Assembly (NCBI RefSeq): GCF_011044495.1
Contig: NZ_CP049143.1
Location: forward strand, 3,472,001-3,536,000
Length of the DNA: 64,000 nucleotides
Direction: 5' to 3'
Source: Roseimicrobium sp. ORNL1
GTDB lineage: Bacteria; Verrucomicrobiota; Verrucomicrobiia; Verrucomicrobiales; Verrucomicrobiaceae
The notes under the pieces are model-generated. The model saw only the letters and a program-made list of their open reading frames with translations, was not told where the DNA came from and made no database searches. Numbering within the stretch: the first letter of the stretch is position 1; each line of letters starts with the position of its first letter. Below, one piece after another: positions 41,512 through 51,288 of this stretch. Made by a program: the position numbers and the translations under genes.

Positions 41512-42639
41512 TCAGTGAAACAACAGCGGGGCGAATTCCGAGAGATAGCCGCGCCAGACAGGCCAGGTGTGGGCGCCCTCGGTGATGTGGAAATCGCGCT
41601 TCACGTGATGACGTTCCATGGCGACTTCGAATTCCTTGTACTGGGGAAGGTAGGGATCGTCGCTGCCGATTTGAAGCCAGAGGAGACGGCGGGACTTGGC
41701 CACGGAGGCGTCGTTCAGGGTGGTGGCGCAGCAGGAATCGACATCGGGAACCCAGGCGCTCATGCCGCCGATCCACGCAAAGAGTTCGGGATGACGCAGA
41801 CCGGTGAAGAGGCTCTGGATGCCGCCCATGCTCAGGCCGCAGACGGCGCGGTGGTCGGCGTCCGGCCGGGTGCGGTAGTTCTTGTCGACATAGGGCACTA
41901 CGGACTGCAGGAGATCGTTTTCAAATTCCTCCAAGTTGCGGCGACCGATGCCTTCCTCATCGTCCAGATCGGCGTGGCCATCGGGCATGACCACTAGCAT
42001 GGGCTGTGCCTTGCCTTCAGCCAGGAGGTTGTCGAGGATCATGTGTGCGCGGCCGAACTCGGTCCAAGTCGCTTCCGTGTCGCCGGTGCCGTGGAAGAGA
42101 TAGAGCACGGGGTAGTGCTTGGTGGGATTTGCATCGTAGCCGGGCGGCGTATAGACGCGGAGGCGGCGGAGACGCTCCAGCGGTTTGGAGCGGTAGTCGT
42201 GCAGGCGGATGGTGCCATGCGGTACATCCTGCCACTGGAAGGGCAGGGGATTGTCTGAGGTGACTTCCAGCAGGCTGGTCTCCGGAGAGCGCTCCGGCTT
42301 CATGCGCGGGTTCTCCGGGTCGAGCATCGCTTCACCGTCGACGATGAAGCTGTAGCCATAGATGCCCGGAGCGAGGGGCCCGACCGTGACCGACCATACG
42401 CCGTTCTTGTCCTTGGTCAGCTTAATGAGGGTGCGCTGGATGCCGCGCAGGTCCACCTTTTCGGCCTGGGGTGCTTCCAGGCGAAAGGTGACGCGGTGGA
42501 AGCGATCCACTTCCGGGGATTCGATGAGGGGAGGATCATCGGCGCGCATGACGCGGACAGGAGTGAAAACGGCAACAAACAGGGCACAGCAAAGCAACGG
42601 GAGGCATTGCGCGGCGCGGCACACATGGGGGAAGGCCAT
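41512..42639 (-). CDS. Secreted esterase (enterochelin/feruloyl esterase-like)
   Basis: A 375-residue protein with an N-terminal signal (about 1-32), an E-set/CBM48-like beta domain (VTFRLEAPQAEKVDLRG, GPLAPGIYGYSFIVDGE) and an alpha/beta-hydrolase esterase domain. The nucleophile elbow is CGLSMGGIQS; the fold also shows YPVLYLFHGTGDTEATWTEF (oxyanion region), a late Asp (GSDDPYL) and the catalytic His in EGAHTWPVW. This architecture is shared by bacterial acetyl-xylan and feruloyl esterases. It may release acyl groups from polysaccharides; the substrate is not certain. The frame upstream of the ATG at 42639 starts at TTG. Confidence 0.87.
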   Translation of the reverse strand: MAFPHVCRAAQCLPLLCCALFVAVFTPVRVMRADDPPLIESPEVDRFHRVTFRLEAPQAEKVDLRGIQRTLIKLTKDKNGVWSVTVGPLAPGIYGYSFIVDGEAMLDPENPRMKPERSPETSLLEVTSDNPLPFQWQDVPHGTIRLHDYRSKPLERLRRLRVYTPPGYDANPTKHYPVLYLFHGTGDTEATWTEFGRAHMILDNLLAEGKAQPMLVVMPDGHADLDDEEGIGRRNLEEFENDLLQSVVPYVDKNYRTRPDADHRAVCGLSMGGIQSLFTGLRHPELFAWIGGMSAWVPDVDSCCATTLNDASVAKSRRLLWLQIGSDDPYLPQYKEFEVAMERHHVKRDFHITEGAHTWPVWRGYLSEFAPLLFH

Positions 42640-42863
42640 CTGAAAACCTAGCTTACGTCGGGCGAGGCGCAACGGGCACAGGGCGAAGCATACAGGGAAG
42701 GTCCACGTAGGGGCCGTAGCGGGAATCTTGGCGCTCGACCGGCTTCACTTTCTGGAAGGCGCCGGCGGCATGGAACGTTTTGCGGTTCTGAACTTTTCAG
42801 CGTGCTTTTTTTCCGCCCGTCTCTACACTCGCCCCTCTTTTTCAAACCATACTGCACCCAACC

Positions 42864-43892
42864 ATGCCCACCCTTCCCAAACTTCACAATGCAATGTGGC
42901 CCGGACTCGTCGGCAAAGGCGATGGCGAAGGCCAGGAGCCGCCGATCAGCCTGGAGCGCATGCTCGAACTCACCGCCAACGCCGAGGTGAATGGCCAGAA
43001 GTTCGAAGGCATCGACTACTTCCTTTTCCTCCCACACACCAATCCCCAGGCCACCGATGATGAACTGAAAGGCATCGCCGATCTCATCGCCAGCAAGGGA
43101 TTCGCCGTCGGTTCCCTCGTGGCTCCGGTGTGGCCCGGCACGGTGGGTGACTCCGCCATGGGTGATGACGCCGCGCAGGAAAAGTTCCTCGACGCCGTGA
43201 AAGTGGCCTGCCGCATCGCAGGCGTGTTCAACAAGCACGGCGTGCGCAAGTACGGCGTCATCCGCATCGACTCCGCCGAATTCGGCGTGAACAAGTGGCG
43301 CGAAGATGCCCCGAAGAACACTGCCCGCATTGTGGACACCTTCAAGAAGGCCGCCAAGATCGCCGCCGACCACGGTGAGCGTCTCGCTGCTGAAGGCGAA
43401 ATCTGCTGGGCTGGCATGCACTCCTGGAAGGACATGCTCGACCTGCTGGAAGGCGTGGGCATGCCGGAGACGCTTGGCTTCCAGGCCGACCTTGCACACA
43501 CCTATCTTTACACGCTGGGTTACAATGCTCCTGAGCATGCTCTCCTGAAGGAAGGCTACAGCGAAGCGGAATTCTACGCCGCTTATGAGAAGATGACTGA
43601 TGCGCTCCGTCCCTGGACCATCGACTTCCACGTCGCCCAGAACGACGGCACCGTGCACGGCGCAGGTTCCCACGACAAGACCGGCAAGCATTGCCAGGCG
43701 GACGATCCGAATGGCAAGCTCGACATCGTGAAGTGCGCCGGCTACTGGCTCAAGGACGCCCCCAGCCGCGGCATCCAGCACATCTGCTGGGATGGTTGCA
43801 TGTTCCCCAACGCTGTGCTTGAAACGCAGCAGACCTGGAACACCATCCTCAAGAAGATGATCGAAGTGCGCGAAGCACACGGCTGGAGCTGA
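42864..43892 (+). CDS. Sugar isomerase/epimerase-like TIM-barrel protein
   Basis: A 342-residue protein of the xylose-isomerase-like superfamily. [28 protein letters not shown], then a metal-site Glu in [15 protein letters not shown], Asp and His in [16 protein letters not shown], and [14 protein letters not shown] are consistent with the divalent-metal centre of this fold. No close named enzyme comes to mind. It stands alone between the esterase gene (divergent) and a hypothetical gene, and ends at a strong terminator. Confidence 0.78.
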   Translation: MPTLPKLHNAMWPGLVGKGDGEGQEPPISLERMLELTANAEVNGQKFEGIDYFLFLPHTNPQATDDELKGIADLIASKGFAVGSLVAPVWPGTVGDSAMGDDAAQEKFLDAVKVACRIAGVFNKHGVRKYGVIRIDSAEFGVNKWREDAPKNTARIVDTFKKAAKIAADHGERLAAEGEICWAGMHSWKDMLDLLEGVGMPETLGFQADLAHTYLYTLGYNAPEHALLKEGYSEAEFYAAYEKMTDALRPWTIDFHVAQNDGTVHGAGSHDKTGKHCQADDPNGKLDIVKCAGYWLKDAPSRGIQHICWDGCMFPNAVLETQQTWNTILKKMIEVREAHGWS

Positions 43893-43920
43893 GATCAGCG
43901 ATAGCGTTGACAAAATTGCG

Positions 43921-43955
43921 AACCCGCAGCATCGAAAGGTGCTGCGGGTTTTTGT
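43921..43955 (+). terminator. Rho-independent terminator after the TIM-barrel isomerase gene
   Basis: Stem AACCCGCAGC (43921-43930) with GCTGCGGGTT (43941-43950), 10-base loop, followed by TTTGTTT. Confidence 0.88.
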
Positions 43956-43994
43956 TTGCTCCCAATATGTCAGCGCATCTATATCCTTGGTTGA

Positions 43995-44459
43995 ATGGAA
44001 TTAGAACCGGACGACGCCAGCATCAGAAAGGAAATTGAGAGCGTCTTCGGCTCAATAGCTCGACCCGAAGCCTTCACGGTGGCGGATGGAGACCCTGAGT
44101 GCATGGACTATGACAGGCTGTTTCATGCACACACTCCGGCAACTCTTCCTATCGAGGAGTTTCTGGATATCGTGACACCACTGTCTGAGTTGTTGCCGGA
44201 TGGTATGAAATACTTTTTCCCGACGCTCGTCGATTTCGTGCTTCGCACGCCTTGCCAGGTGCATTCTGACTGGGCTGGTGTTGGCTTGCTGAACAAACTT
44301 CGGGGCGAAGAGTTCAGGCAACAATGCACCGCCAGTGAGAAGGACACGATTGCAAAATTCCTGCAGCACCTGCGGAAGACCAGATTTGATCTGATTGAGG
44401 AATTCTATTCTGTTGAGGACTTCGAAAAAATTTCAGCCCTTTGGGAAGCAGGAAGCTGA
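43995..44459 (+). CDS. Hypothetical cytoplasmic protein
   Basis: A 154-residue acidic protein. Segments such as EIESVFGSIARPEAF, LPDGMKYFFPTLVDFVLRTP and EFRQQCTASEKDTIAKFLQHL resemble small uncharacterised bacterial proteins of the DUF6714 type, though I am not certain. The gene lies just after a terminator and is convergent with the AEC transporter gene. Confidence 0.6.
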   Translation: MELEPDDASIRKEIESVFGSIARPEAFTVADGDPECMDYDRLFHAHTPATLPIEEFLDIVTPLSELLPDGMKYFFPTLVDFVLRTPCQVHSDWAGVGLLNKLRGEEFRQQCTASEKDTIAKFLQHLRKTRFDLIEEFYSVEDFEKISALWEAGS

Positions 44460-44466
44460 GTGCTTT

Positions 44467-45414
44467 CTACCCGAGGGGCCCGATCCACATCCGCAGCAGC
44501 ATCAGATTCACCGTCGTCGTCACCATGCTGAAGAGCGTGCTGTAATACACCGCCGACGTCGCAAACGACGTATCTCCGCCGAACTCATGTGCCAGCAGCG
44601 CGGTATTCACCGCTGTGGGTGCGCCGGCCACGAGAACCAGTGCTGCAGCGACCGACTTCGGAAAGCCAAACAACATCGTCAGTCCTAGTGCCAGCATCGG
44701 AGCCAGCACGAGGCGGATGCCCAGGGCGCTCCACAGGGGCGCGGCAAAGGGCGCGGGCTTGGTTTGAGACATCTGCACGCCCAGGGTGAACAGCGCGATG
44801 CCCACCAGTGCAGACTGCAGGAGATCCAGCGGCTGCCAGAGGAAATTGATCTGCTGCACCTGCCAGCCACTCGCCCGGGTGATCACCCCGGCCGCCAGTG
44901 CGTAGAGCGTGGGCTGCCGCAGCATCTTGGCCAGGGCCCGCTTGTGCGCTCCGGGCTTCTCCCCGCGCTCCTGGGCCAGGAAGAGGCCCACGGTGAAGGT
45001 GGCCACATTCATGGTGGCCAGCACATAGACCTGCACGGCGGCCCCGGCGTGGCCAAAGGCAAGGGTCACCAGCGGCAGGCCGTAGTTCCCGCAATTGTAG
45101 AACATGGTGGCCAGGCGCATGGCCTGCCCTTGCTGCCCCGGGAGCCGGAGCGCCCTGGAGGCTACCGTGGCGCAGACGAACATGGTGGCGATGGTCCCCA
45201 CCGTGAATCCCACAATCCGCAGCGCCTCGCCGCCGCTGAGCTCCGTATCCACCACCCGGGCGAAGATGAAGGCCGGCACCAGCAGGTAGATGTTCAGCTT
45301 GATCAGGGTCTCTAGATGCAGGCGGAACTTGCGGTCCAGCAGCCACCCCAGCCCCACCACGAAGAAAATGGGAGCACAAACCTCCAAAAAGATGTCAAAG
45401 AAGGAGAGGGACAC
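44467..45414 (-). CDS. AEC-family transporter
   Basis: A 315-residue permease with about 10 helices in the auxin-efflux-carrier layout: PIFFVVGLGWLLDRKF, LIKLNIYLLVPAFIFARVVD, then FYNCGNYGLPLVTLAFG, which is the conserved N(C/A)GN-GLP motif of helix 4. ALVLVAGAPTAVNTALLAHEFGGD is the helix 9-10 motif. Bacterial members export or import small organic anions such as malate. The start codon is GTG at 45414 (GTGTCC). Single gene. Confidence 0.88.
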   Translation of the reverse strand: MSLSFFDIFLEVCAPIFFVVGLGWLLDRKFRLHLETLIKLNIYLLVPAFIFARVVDTELSGGEALRIVGFTVGTIATMFVCATVASRALRLPGQQGQAMRLATMFYNCGNYGLPLVTLAFGHAGAAVQVYVLATMNVATFTVGLFLAQERGEKPGAHKRALAKMLRQPTLYALAAGVITRASGWQVQQINFLWQPLDLLQSALVGIALFTLGVQMSQTKPAPFAAPLWSALGIRLVLAPMLALGLTMLFGFPKSVAAALVLVAGAPTAVNTALLAHEFGGDTSFATSAVYYSTLFSMVTTTVNLMLLRMWIGPLG

Positions 45415-45558
45415 GGAAAGCCTTCATTTCAGCGGTATCACGACGATGGTCAACCCCGCGGGTCACATTTGGCCCGGGGCATGCTGGCCAGTCTTCTCCG
45501 CGTGAAAAACCGCTTTCCTCTGCCGTCTTCCCCTCTACCTTTCATCCCCCACGTCCTG

Positions 45559-46086
45559 ATGCATTCAGAGTTCGACTTTCAATACGCCATGGAAAACACG
45601 CGCGTTCTGCACGAGCCAGACCGCCGTATCGACACGTTCGGAAGCACCCAGTTCGAGTTCCAGATGGTGACCGAACTCATGGACTCCACCAACGTATCCC
45701 GCGTCCGCTCGGGCCGCATCGAGGCGCAGAAGCCCCTCATTGTGAAGCCTCACGCCCTGGACGAGTGGAGCTTTGAGGGCTTCGGCCAGGAGGGGGAGGC
45801 CTTTGGCCAGTGGGTGAAGGAGAACCTCACCAACCTCGCCATCCTCAAGTACGGATTCCAGTTCAAGCGCACGGACGTGAGTGAGGAGATGGTGCACGAG
45901 CCCCTCGCCGTCGTGTGCGACCGTCTGCTGAGCGACCAGCGCGCCAGCGGAAACCCGATGCGCGCCATCATTCATGGCGTGGACGACACCTGGGAGATCT
46001 CTCTGCTGCGATTCATGTTCGAAATGGTCGAGAAATCCCACAACATCAATCGCTTCGACTTCAAGCGCCGCGGCCTTCTGGGCTGA
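45559..46086 (+). CDS. Conserved hypothetical protein
   Basis: A 175-residue cytoplasmic protein (EFDFQYAMENTRVLHEPDRRI start) with EFQMVTELMDSTNVSRVRSGRI in reduced form near 37-57, then a helical C-terminus containing WEISLLRFMFEMVEKSHNIN. I do not know its function. The alternative start at 45589 would remove ten residues. It precedes a LysM gene by 21 bp and accA further on, so the three probably form one transcription unit. Confidence 0.65.
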   Translation: MHSEFDFQYAMENTRVLHEPDRRIDTFGSTQFEFQMVTELMDSTNVSRVRSGRIEAQKPLIVKPHALDEWSFEGFGQEGEAFGQWVKENLTNLAILKYGFQFKRTDVSEEMVHEPLAVVCDRLLSDQRASGNPMRAIIHGVDDTWEISLLRFMFEMVEKSHNINRFDFKRRGLLG

Positions 46087-46107
46087 CGCTTCGCTTCCTG
46101 CGGGGAC

Positions 46108-47100
46108 ATGAGCCGGTTCAAAATTGTCATCTTTCTCATGGCCGTCGGCATCGCCGGCTCGATCATCGCGACGGCCTACTGGTACTACACCCGGGTGCTG
46201 GGACATGACACCAAGCTCCAAGGCGAGATCAAGCAGCTGCAGGCACAGAAGACCACGCTGCCTGACCCGGGCGTGAAACGATTCGACAAGGCTGTCGAGC
46301 TGCTGAATGAGAACAACTTCGGGGAAGCGCGTGTGGCCCTCGTCGAAATGCTGAAGACCTTCCCGGACTCCTCCCGCGCCGGAGAAGCCAGGCGCATCAT
46401 CGGCGAGATGAACATGGACATGCTTTTCAGCAAGGAGGACAACACGGCCCGGCGCGACTACATCGTGCAGCCCGGCCAGGGTCTTCAGGCCATTGCGACG
46501 AAGAACCAGACGACCATCGAGTGCCTGCTCCGTGCCAATGGCCTGCAGAGCCATATGTTGCAGCCTGGGGACAAAATCTCCGTGTTCCCCCTGGACTTCG
46601 AGATCCTCATTGACGCTTCCGACAAGACGCTGCAGCTGAAGCTTAAGGGACTGCCCTTTAAGATGTACAATGCCATTGATATCAAGGTTCCGCCTGGCAT
46701 GAAGATTCCCCAGAACGAGCTGAAGATCGCCAGCAAGTCCGCCATTTATAATGGCAAGCAGGTGAACGCGCTCAGCCCCGACTTCATGGAGGCGGACAAG
46801 TGGCTGACGGCGACACGGGGGAACAACAATTTCATGATTCGCTCGATGCCGCGCGCCAAGGCGATGCAGCCGGCGGCAGCGCCCGTGCCAGCTCCTGCGG
46901 TGCCAGAAGCGCATGCAGGGAAGGACAAGGGTGGAAAGGGCAAACAGCAGCAGCAGTCTGGCAAGAAGGGCGCCCAGCCCACCGCCGAAGAAGCGACCGT
47001 CCCCGAGCCCGCGCCCACCGGCATCTTCCTCCCGCGCGAGGACATCGAAGAACTTTACACCATCATCCGCCAGCAGACTCCGGTGGTCATCATCCGTTGA
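46108..47100 (+). CDS. Membrane-anchored LysM-domain protein
   Basis: A 330-residue protein with an N-terminal anchor (FKIVIFLMAVGIAGSIIATAYW), a short coiled-coil (TKLQGEIKQLQAQK) and a TPR-like stretch (FDKAVELLNENNFGEARVAL). A LysM motif follows near 118-155 (YIVQPGQGLQAIATKNQTTI, then LLRANGLQ...LQPGDKISV), so it may bind peptidoglycan. A beta-rich segment and a Lys/Gln/Gly low-complexity region come next, then a C-terminal EDIEELYTIIRQQTPVVIIR. GGGGA (46102-46106) serves as ribosome-binding site. Confidence 0.85.
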   Translation: MSRFKIVIFLMAVGIAGSIIATAYWYYTRVLGHDTKLQGEIKQLQAQKTTLPDPGVKRFDKAVELLNENNFGEARVALVEMLKTFPDSSRAGEARRIIGEMNMDMLFSKEDNTARRDYIVQPGQGLQAIATKNQTTIECLLRANGLQSHMLQPGDKISVFPLDFEILIDASDKTLQLKLKGLPFKMYNAIDIKVPPGMKIPQNELKIASKSAIYNGKQVNALSPDFMEADKWLTATRGNNNFMIRSMPRAKAMQPAAAPVPAPAVPEAHAGKDKGGKGKQQQQSGKKGAQPTAEEATVPEPAPTGIFLPREDIEELYTIIRQQTPVVIIR

Positions 47101-47148
47101 GTGCACGGGCGACAAACATCATATCATCCTTTCTCCTGATCGACTCTC

Positions 47149-48111
47149 ATGAAACAAGCTCTGGAATTTGAAAAGCCGCTCCTGAAAGCCCGCGAAGACC
47201 TTGAGGAAGCGCGTCGCCGTCAGCAGTTGCGAAATACCCAGAAGATCACCACCACGGTGGATGACCTTGAAAAGAAGGTGAATCAGCTCGAAAAGGATAC
47301 GTACGCCAACCTCAGCCCGTGGCAGAGGGTGCAAATCGCGCGCCACGGCCAGCGTCCCTATATGCTGGACTACGCGAAACATGCCTTTGATGACTTCGTG
47401 GAGTTGCACGGTGACCGCCACATTGGCGATGACAATGCGATGCCCGCGGGCTTTGCCACCATTGGCGGCCGCAAAGTGGTGCTGATTGGCCAGCAGAAGG
47501 GCCGTGACACCAAGGAAAACCTCCTGCGCAACTTCGGCAGCGCGCATCCTGAAGGTTACCGCAAGGCGCTGCGCCTCATGCGCGTGGCGGAGAAGTTCGG
47601 CCTGCCGGTCATCTGCCTCATCGATACCCCCGGTGCCTTCCCCGGCATTGGCGCAGAAGAGCGCAACATCGCGGAGGCCATTGCCTTCAACCTTCTGGAG
47701 ATGATGAAGATTCGCACTCCCATGGTCAGCGTGGTCATTGGCGAGGGTGGCTCCGGTGGCGCACTCGGCATCGGCGTGACCGACCGCGTGCTCATCATGG
47801 AGAACGCGTACTACTCCGTGATCTCCCCGGAAGGTTGTGCCGCCATTTTGTGGAAGCATCGCCAGCACGCTCCTGAGGCCGCGCAGGCGTTGAAGCTCAG
47901 CGCTCCGGATTTGAAGGAGTTGGGCATTGTGGACGGCATCGTGCCCGAGCCCGTTGGTGGTGCGCACCACGATCACCAGGCGGCTGCGCAGTCGCTGAAG
48001 GACGCCATCCTCGGTGCACTGGACGAGCTTTCCGGAATGCCTGTGGATACCCTGCTGCAGCAGCGCTATGACAAGTTCCGCGCGCTCGGCAAATTCACGG
48101 AGCGGGGCTAG
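47149..48111 (+). CDS. accA: Acetyl-CoA carboxylase carboxyltransferase subunit alpha
   Basis: A 320-residue crotonase-fold subunit that, with AccD, transfers the carboxyl group from biotin to acetyl-CoA in fatty acid synthesis. Recognised by the N-terminal helices (LEFEKPLLKAREDLEE), ARHGQRPYMLDYAKHAFDDF, LHGDRHIGDD, IGQQKGRDTKENLLRNFG, PVICLIDTPGAFPGIGAEE, VIGEGGSGGALGIGVTDRVL and YSVISPEGCAAILW. Length matches the family. It follows the LysM gene by 48 bp. Confidence 0.96.
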   Translation: MKQALEFEKPLLKAREDLEEARRRQQLRNTQKITTTVDDLEKKVNQLEKDTYANLSPWQRVQIARHGQRPYMLDYAKHAFDDFVELHGDRHIGDDNAMPAGFATIGGRKVVLIGQQKGRDTKENLLRNFGSAHPEGYRKALRLMRVAEKFGLPVICLIDTPGAFPGIGAEERNIAEAIAFNLLEMMKIRTPMVSVVIGEGGSGGALGIGVTDRVLIMENAYYSVISPEGCAAILWKHRQHAPEAAQALKLSAPDLKELGIVDGIVPEPVGGAHHDHQAAAQSLKDAILGALDELSGMPVDTLLQQRYDKFRALGKFTERG

Positions 48112-48148
48112 TTCAAGTCAGGGAAGTATGAGGGCAGCGCAGTAGGTT

Positions 48149-48631
48149 TTACTGCGCAGGCTTCCCGAACTCCATTTCTTCCAGCGCCCAGACTTCCTTC
48201 TCGGCGTTGTAGGCCCACATCTTTGCTTTCAGCACGGGCTTGCCTGACTTGCGTCCGGTGAGTGTCCAGGTGAGGAGAGGGTAGGGCTCCTTCTTCTCGG
48301 CAGGCGGGAAGAAGTAATGAGACGAGGTGCTGCGGACTTCGAGCACATCGGTTTTCTTGTCCTTGGAGGGCTTCAGTTCCACGGCGAAGGGGAGACGCAT
48401 CTCGGGCTCTTCGGATTCGTGGGATTGCACCTCGACCACGCCGCGAGCGAAGTGGTTCGCTTCATCCCATTCGTGGAAGATTACACGGTAGACGTTTTTT
48501 AGGCCGCCGTTTTCTAGCACCAATGCAGGGGTATCTGCGGCTGCGGCGAGCAGGGGAGTGAGGGACGAGAAGAGCCCAGCAAGCAGGACTGCCAGGAGCA
48601 GGAGAGGGGAAGGTCTGGTGGAGAGATGCAT
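48149..48631 (-). CDS. Secreted hypothetical protein
   Basis: A 160-residue protein with a signal peptide (PSPLLLLAVLLAGLFSSLTPLLAAAA) and a beta-rich body (FARGVVEVQSHESEEPEMRL, LEVRSTSSHYFFPPAEKKEPYP, LLTWTLTGRKSGKPVLKAKMW). No known domain. It is convergent with accA. Confidence 0.65.
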   Translation of the reverse strand: MHLSTRPSPLLLLAVLLAGLFSSLTPLLAAAADTPALVLENGGLKNVYRVIFHEWDEANHFARGVVEVQSHESEEPEMRLPFAVELKPSKDKKTDVLEVRSTSSHYFFPPAEKKEPYPLLTWTLTGRKSGKPVLKAKMWAYNAEKEVWALEEMEFGKPAQ

Positions 48632-49244
48632 GGCAGGGGAATTTGTCCAAGCTGATGCCGGATGCAACGCAATTGCGGGGCATCAGTGGGACGAGGTGAG
48701 CGCTATGCTGGAGGAGGTGGGTGCGGTCACGTGCATGGGATTCAACGCAGAGACGCAGAGGAACTTCGGAGACTGAGGTCGAACATGGTGATTCTGCGCA
48801 ATTGGGAATGGGTATCCTGTCTCCGGAGCTGGCGATAATGCGGAGCCATCGGCTCTGAGATGTTTGTATTCTCCGAAGTTCCTCTGCGTCTCTGCGTTGA
48901 ACACCCTGCACTTTACACCTGCTCTTGTGGTCCTGGGAGGACATCTCTGGAGTACACAAAGGTGAGATGATGTAGCAATACGTAACATCTCGTGATATGT
49001 CCAGCTTAGGTGCACTACCGTGTTTGCATATTGCGCTTCAAACATGGCTTCTGCGCTATCACGCAATCAGACAACCGTGTCCCCAGATTGCAGCGATTCA
49101 TTTGGCAGAATTCCTTCATGTCCCTGCGCGATGCATGACCTTCAAGCATCGGGCGATTTGCAGGAATTCCGCGACTGATTCTAGCAACCCTTGAATTTAC
49201 CCACGCTCGTTTCGGTCCAACCCCCGCGAACCAAACCCACAAAC
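48632..49244. other. Long intergenic region with inverted repeat G
   Basis: A 613-bp gap between the divergent secreted-protein and DUF6600 genes. Besides the element at 48741-48901 I see no gene, terminator or RNA. GC content drops near 48960-49200, where the promoter for the DUF6600 gene is expected. Confidence 0.55.
48741..48901. repeat. Two-armed inverted-repeat element, family G
   Basis: Perfect 32-bp arms: 48741-48772 (TTCAACGCAGAGACGCAGAG start) and its exact reverse complement at 48870-48901, 97-bp spacer. The core CGCAGAGACGCAGAGG is a common intergenic repeat of environmental bacteria; a variant (CGCAAAGACGCAGAGG) occurs at 30942-30957. Confidence 0.88.
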
Positions 49245-51182
49245 ATGAAAATCTTTGCTTCATTAATGACAGCACTTCTGCTGTTCGGCGCGAGCCTCCC
49301 GACCGCAAGGGCGGATGCGACCGTCGATATTGATTACTTTTACGATGCCCTCTCTCCCTACGGTGACTGGGTGCAGGTGGAAGGATATGGCTACGCCTTC
49401 CAGCCCTTCGTCTCCGTGGAGGATCCAGAGTGGCGTCCGTACACCGACGGTCAATGGGCCTATACCGATGCGGGTTGGACCTGGGTCACGAATGAGGACT
49501 TCGGCTGGGCCACGTATCACTATGGCCGGTGGATGAAAGCCGGTACAGTCTGGCTCTGGATCCCAGGAAACGAATGGGCGCCCGCATGGGTGAGCTGGCG
49601 TTCGAGTCCGGAATACGTGGGTTGGGCACCACTCCCACCCGAGGCGGTGTGGCAACAGGATGTGGGCTTCTCCGTGGCGGTGGATACCACGTATGACATC
49701 GGACCCTCCTACTACAGCTTTGTGCCGATCCGGTTCTTCGGTGCACCACGCCTGCGGACCTATGTCGAACCCTGGCGTCGCAACGTGGACTACATGCGGT
49801 GGACGGACAACTGCACACACATCACCTACAGGCAGGGCGATGTGCGCATGAGGAACATCTTCATTGGCGGGCCGGACTATGTCGAAATCAATCGCTACAG
49901 CGAACGTCCGCTGCGTCGGATGACTTTGCATCGTGATGATTCCTTCGATCCGAACGTGCGTGGCTCCCGCCGTACACGTGAGGATGGTGATTCCCTCTTC
50001 ATGGCAGCACCGCGTGTGACCATCGGCGAACGCAAGGCTCCGCCTGCGGACAAGATCAAAGCCCGTCTCGACAAGTCTGCTGTGGACAAGGGCTGGCGCG
50101 GCATCAAGGCGGAAGACGCCGGCAGTGTGCGCGAGAAAATAAAACGTGAAGTGGTGGAAGCGAAGACCCGCCCCGGCAGAGGAGGTCCGCCTGACGCAGG
50201 TGCTGGCGCCGATGCTCTTCGGAATCGTGAACGCGGCCCCGACAGCACCGTGGCTCCCGGCACTTCAGGAGAACGTGCTCCCAAGGCCCTGCCTGCCACA
50301 CCTGAGGAGGTGCAGCGCACCCCCGGCATGCGCCGTCCGGGTGAAGACGGCTCTGCGGCTCGTGTTCCCGGACGTCCCGGAGATGACACGCCTCCCGGTG
50401 TCCGCGGCCCAGGCCGCCCCGGTGACACGGATGAGCTGAACCCGGATCGCGACGGACGTCGTGGTCCCGGTCGGGGACCTGACTCCACCAATCGCAACCG
50501 CACGCCGGATGCCATCGATCGTACGCCCGTTGGCCCCGGTCCTGGTGCTGTCCCAGAGATGAAACCCAAGGATGACGACAATCGTGGCAAGCCCGAAGGT
50601 CGTCGCAGCACTCGCGAAGGCGAAGATGCCCGCCCGGGAGCCGGCAATACGGTGAGCCCGGTAGTGCCGCGCCCTGGTGGGGTCCCACCGGAAACCAATC
50701 GTAAAGTCACGCCGCCCACGGAACGCAAGCCGGACGCAACTCCTGGTGAAGGTCCAGATCGCCGCGGCCGTGCGATCCGCCCGGACTCCAACGTGAATGA
50801 AAATGCAATTCCCAAGCCGGACCGCACACCGAAGCCCGGCAACGCCGAGCGCAAGATTGATCGCACCCCGGACGCGCCTCCTTCACCGCGCATCGTAGCT
50901 CCGCCGGTCGCCCCCGTTCCAGTGCCGCGTCCGGAAGCACGCAAAGTGGAGCCTCAGCGCGAGGAAATGCGCCGCCGCCCCGAAGCCGCCAACGAGGCTC
51001 AGCGCCCCCATAAGGTCGAAAGGCCGGAAGCGCCGAAGCCCCAGCAAATCCAGCGCCCTGAACCCGCCCCACGTCCGCAAGGGGGACCGAATCCCGCCGC
51101 AGGCGGTGGCGGCGCCGCTCACAAGGAAAAGGGCGACAAGAAGGATGACGATGACAAGGAGAAGGGCAAGCGCGGCAGGTAG
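49245..51182 (+). CDS. Secreted DUF6600-type protein with long Pro/Arg-rich tail
   Basis: A 645-residue exported protein (signal peptide about 1-24). Residues about 30-200 carry the DUF6600 pattern of aromatic repeats: YGDWVQVEGYGYAFQP, WRPYTDGQWAYTDAGWTW, WATYHYGRW, WIPGNEWAPAWVSWR, GWAPLPPEA. The remaining 400 residues are low-complexity, rich in Pro, Arg, Gly, Asp and Glu, and end in a Lys/Asp-rich tail (EKGDKKDDDDKEKGKRGR). The tail is probably disordered and may bind polyanions or the envelope. Start at 49245 gives a clean signal peptide. Function unknown. A terminator follows at 51216. Confidence 0.82.
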   Translation: MKIFASLMTALLLFGASLPTARADATVDIDYFYDALSPYGDWVQVEGYGYAFQPFVSVEDPEWRPYTDGQWAYTDAGWTWVTNEDFGWATYHYGRWMKAGTVWLWIPGNEWAPAWVSWRSSPEYVGWAPLPPEAVWQQDVGFSVAVDTTYDIGPSYYSFVPIRFFGAPRLRTYVEPWRRNVDYMRWTDNCTHITYRQGDVRMRNIFIGGPDYVEINRYSERPLRRMTLHRDDSFDPNVRGSRRTREDGDSLFMAAPRVTIGERKAPPADKIKARLDKSAVDKGWRGIKAEDAGSVREKIKREVVEAKTRPGRGGPPDAGAGADALRNRERGPDSTVAPGTSGERAPKALPATPEEVQRTPGMRRPGEDGSAARVPGRPGDDTPPGVRGPGRPGDTDELNPDRDGRRGPGRGPDSTNRNRTPDAIDRTPVGPGPGAVPEMKPKDDDNRGKPEGRRSTREGEDARPGAGNTVSPVVPRPGGVPPETNRKVTPPTERKPDATPGEGPDRRGRAIRPDSNVNENAIPKPDRTPKPGNAERKIDRTPDAPPSPRIVAPPVAPVPVPRPEARKVEPQREEMRRRPEAANEAQRPHKVERPEAPKPQQIQRPEPAPRPQGGPNPAAGGGGAAHKEKGDKKDDDDKEKGKRGR

Positions 51183-51215
51183 ACCCTGAGCAGTCAGTCC
51201 CCAGAAGTCACCAAG

Positions 51216-51250
51216 AGCTGGTGGAGTGCATGCTCCGCCAGCTTTTTCTT
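51216..51250 (+). terminator. Rho-independent terminator after the DUF6600 gene
   Basis: Stem AGCTGGTGGAG (51216-51226) pairs with CTCCGCCAGCT (51233-51243, one G-T pair), 6-base loop, followed by TTTTCTTTG. Confidence 0.88.
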
Positions 51251-51288
51251 TGTGCTTGGGGCGCGAGGCTCCCGAGGGCCGCACCCAC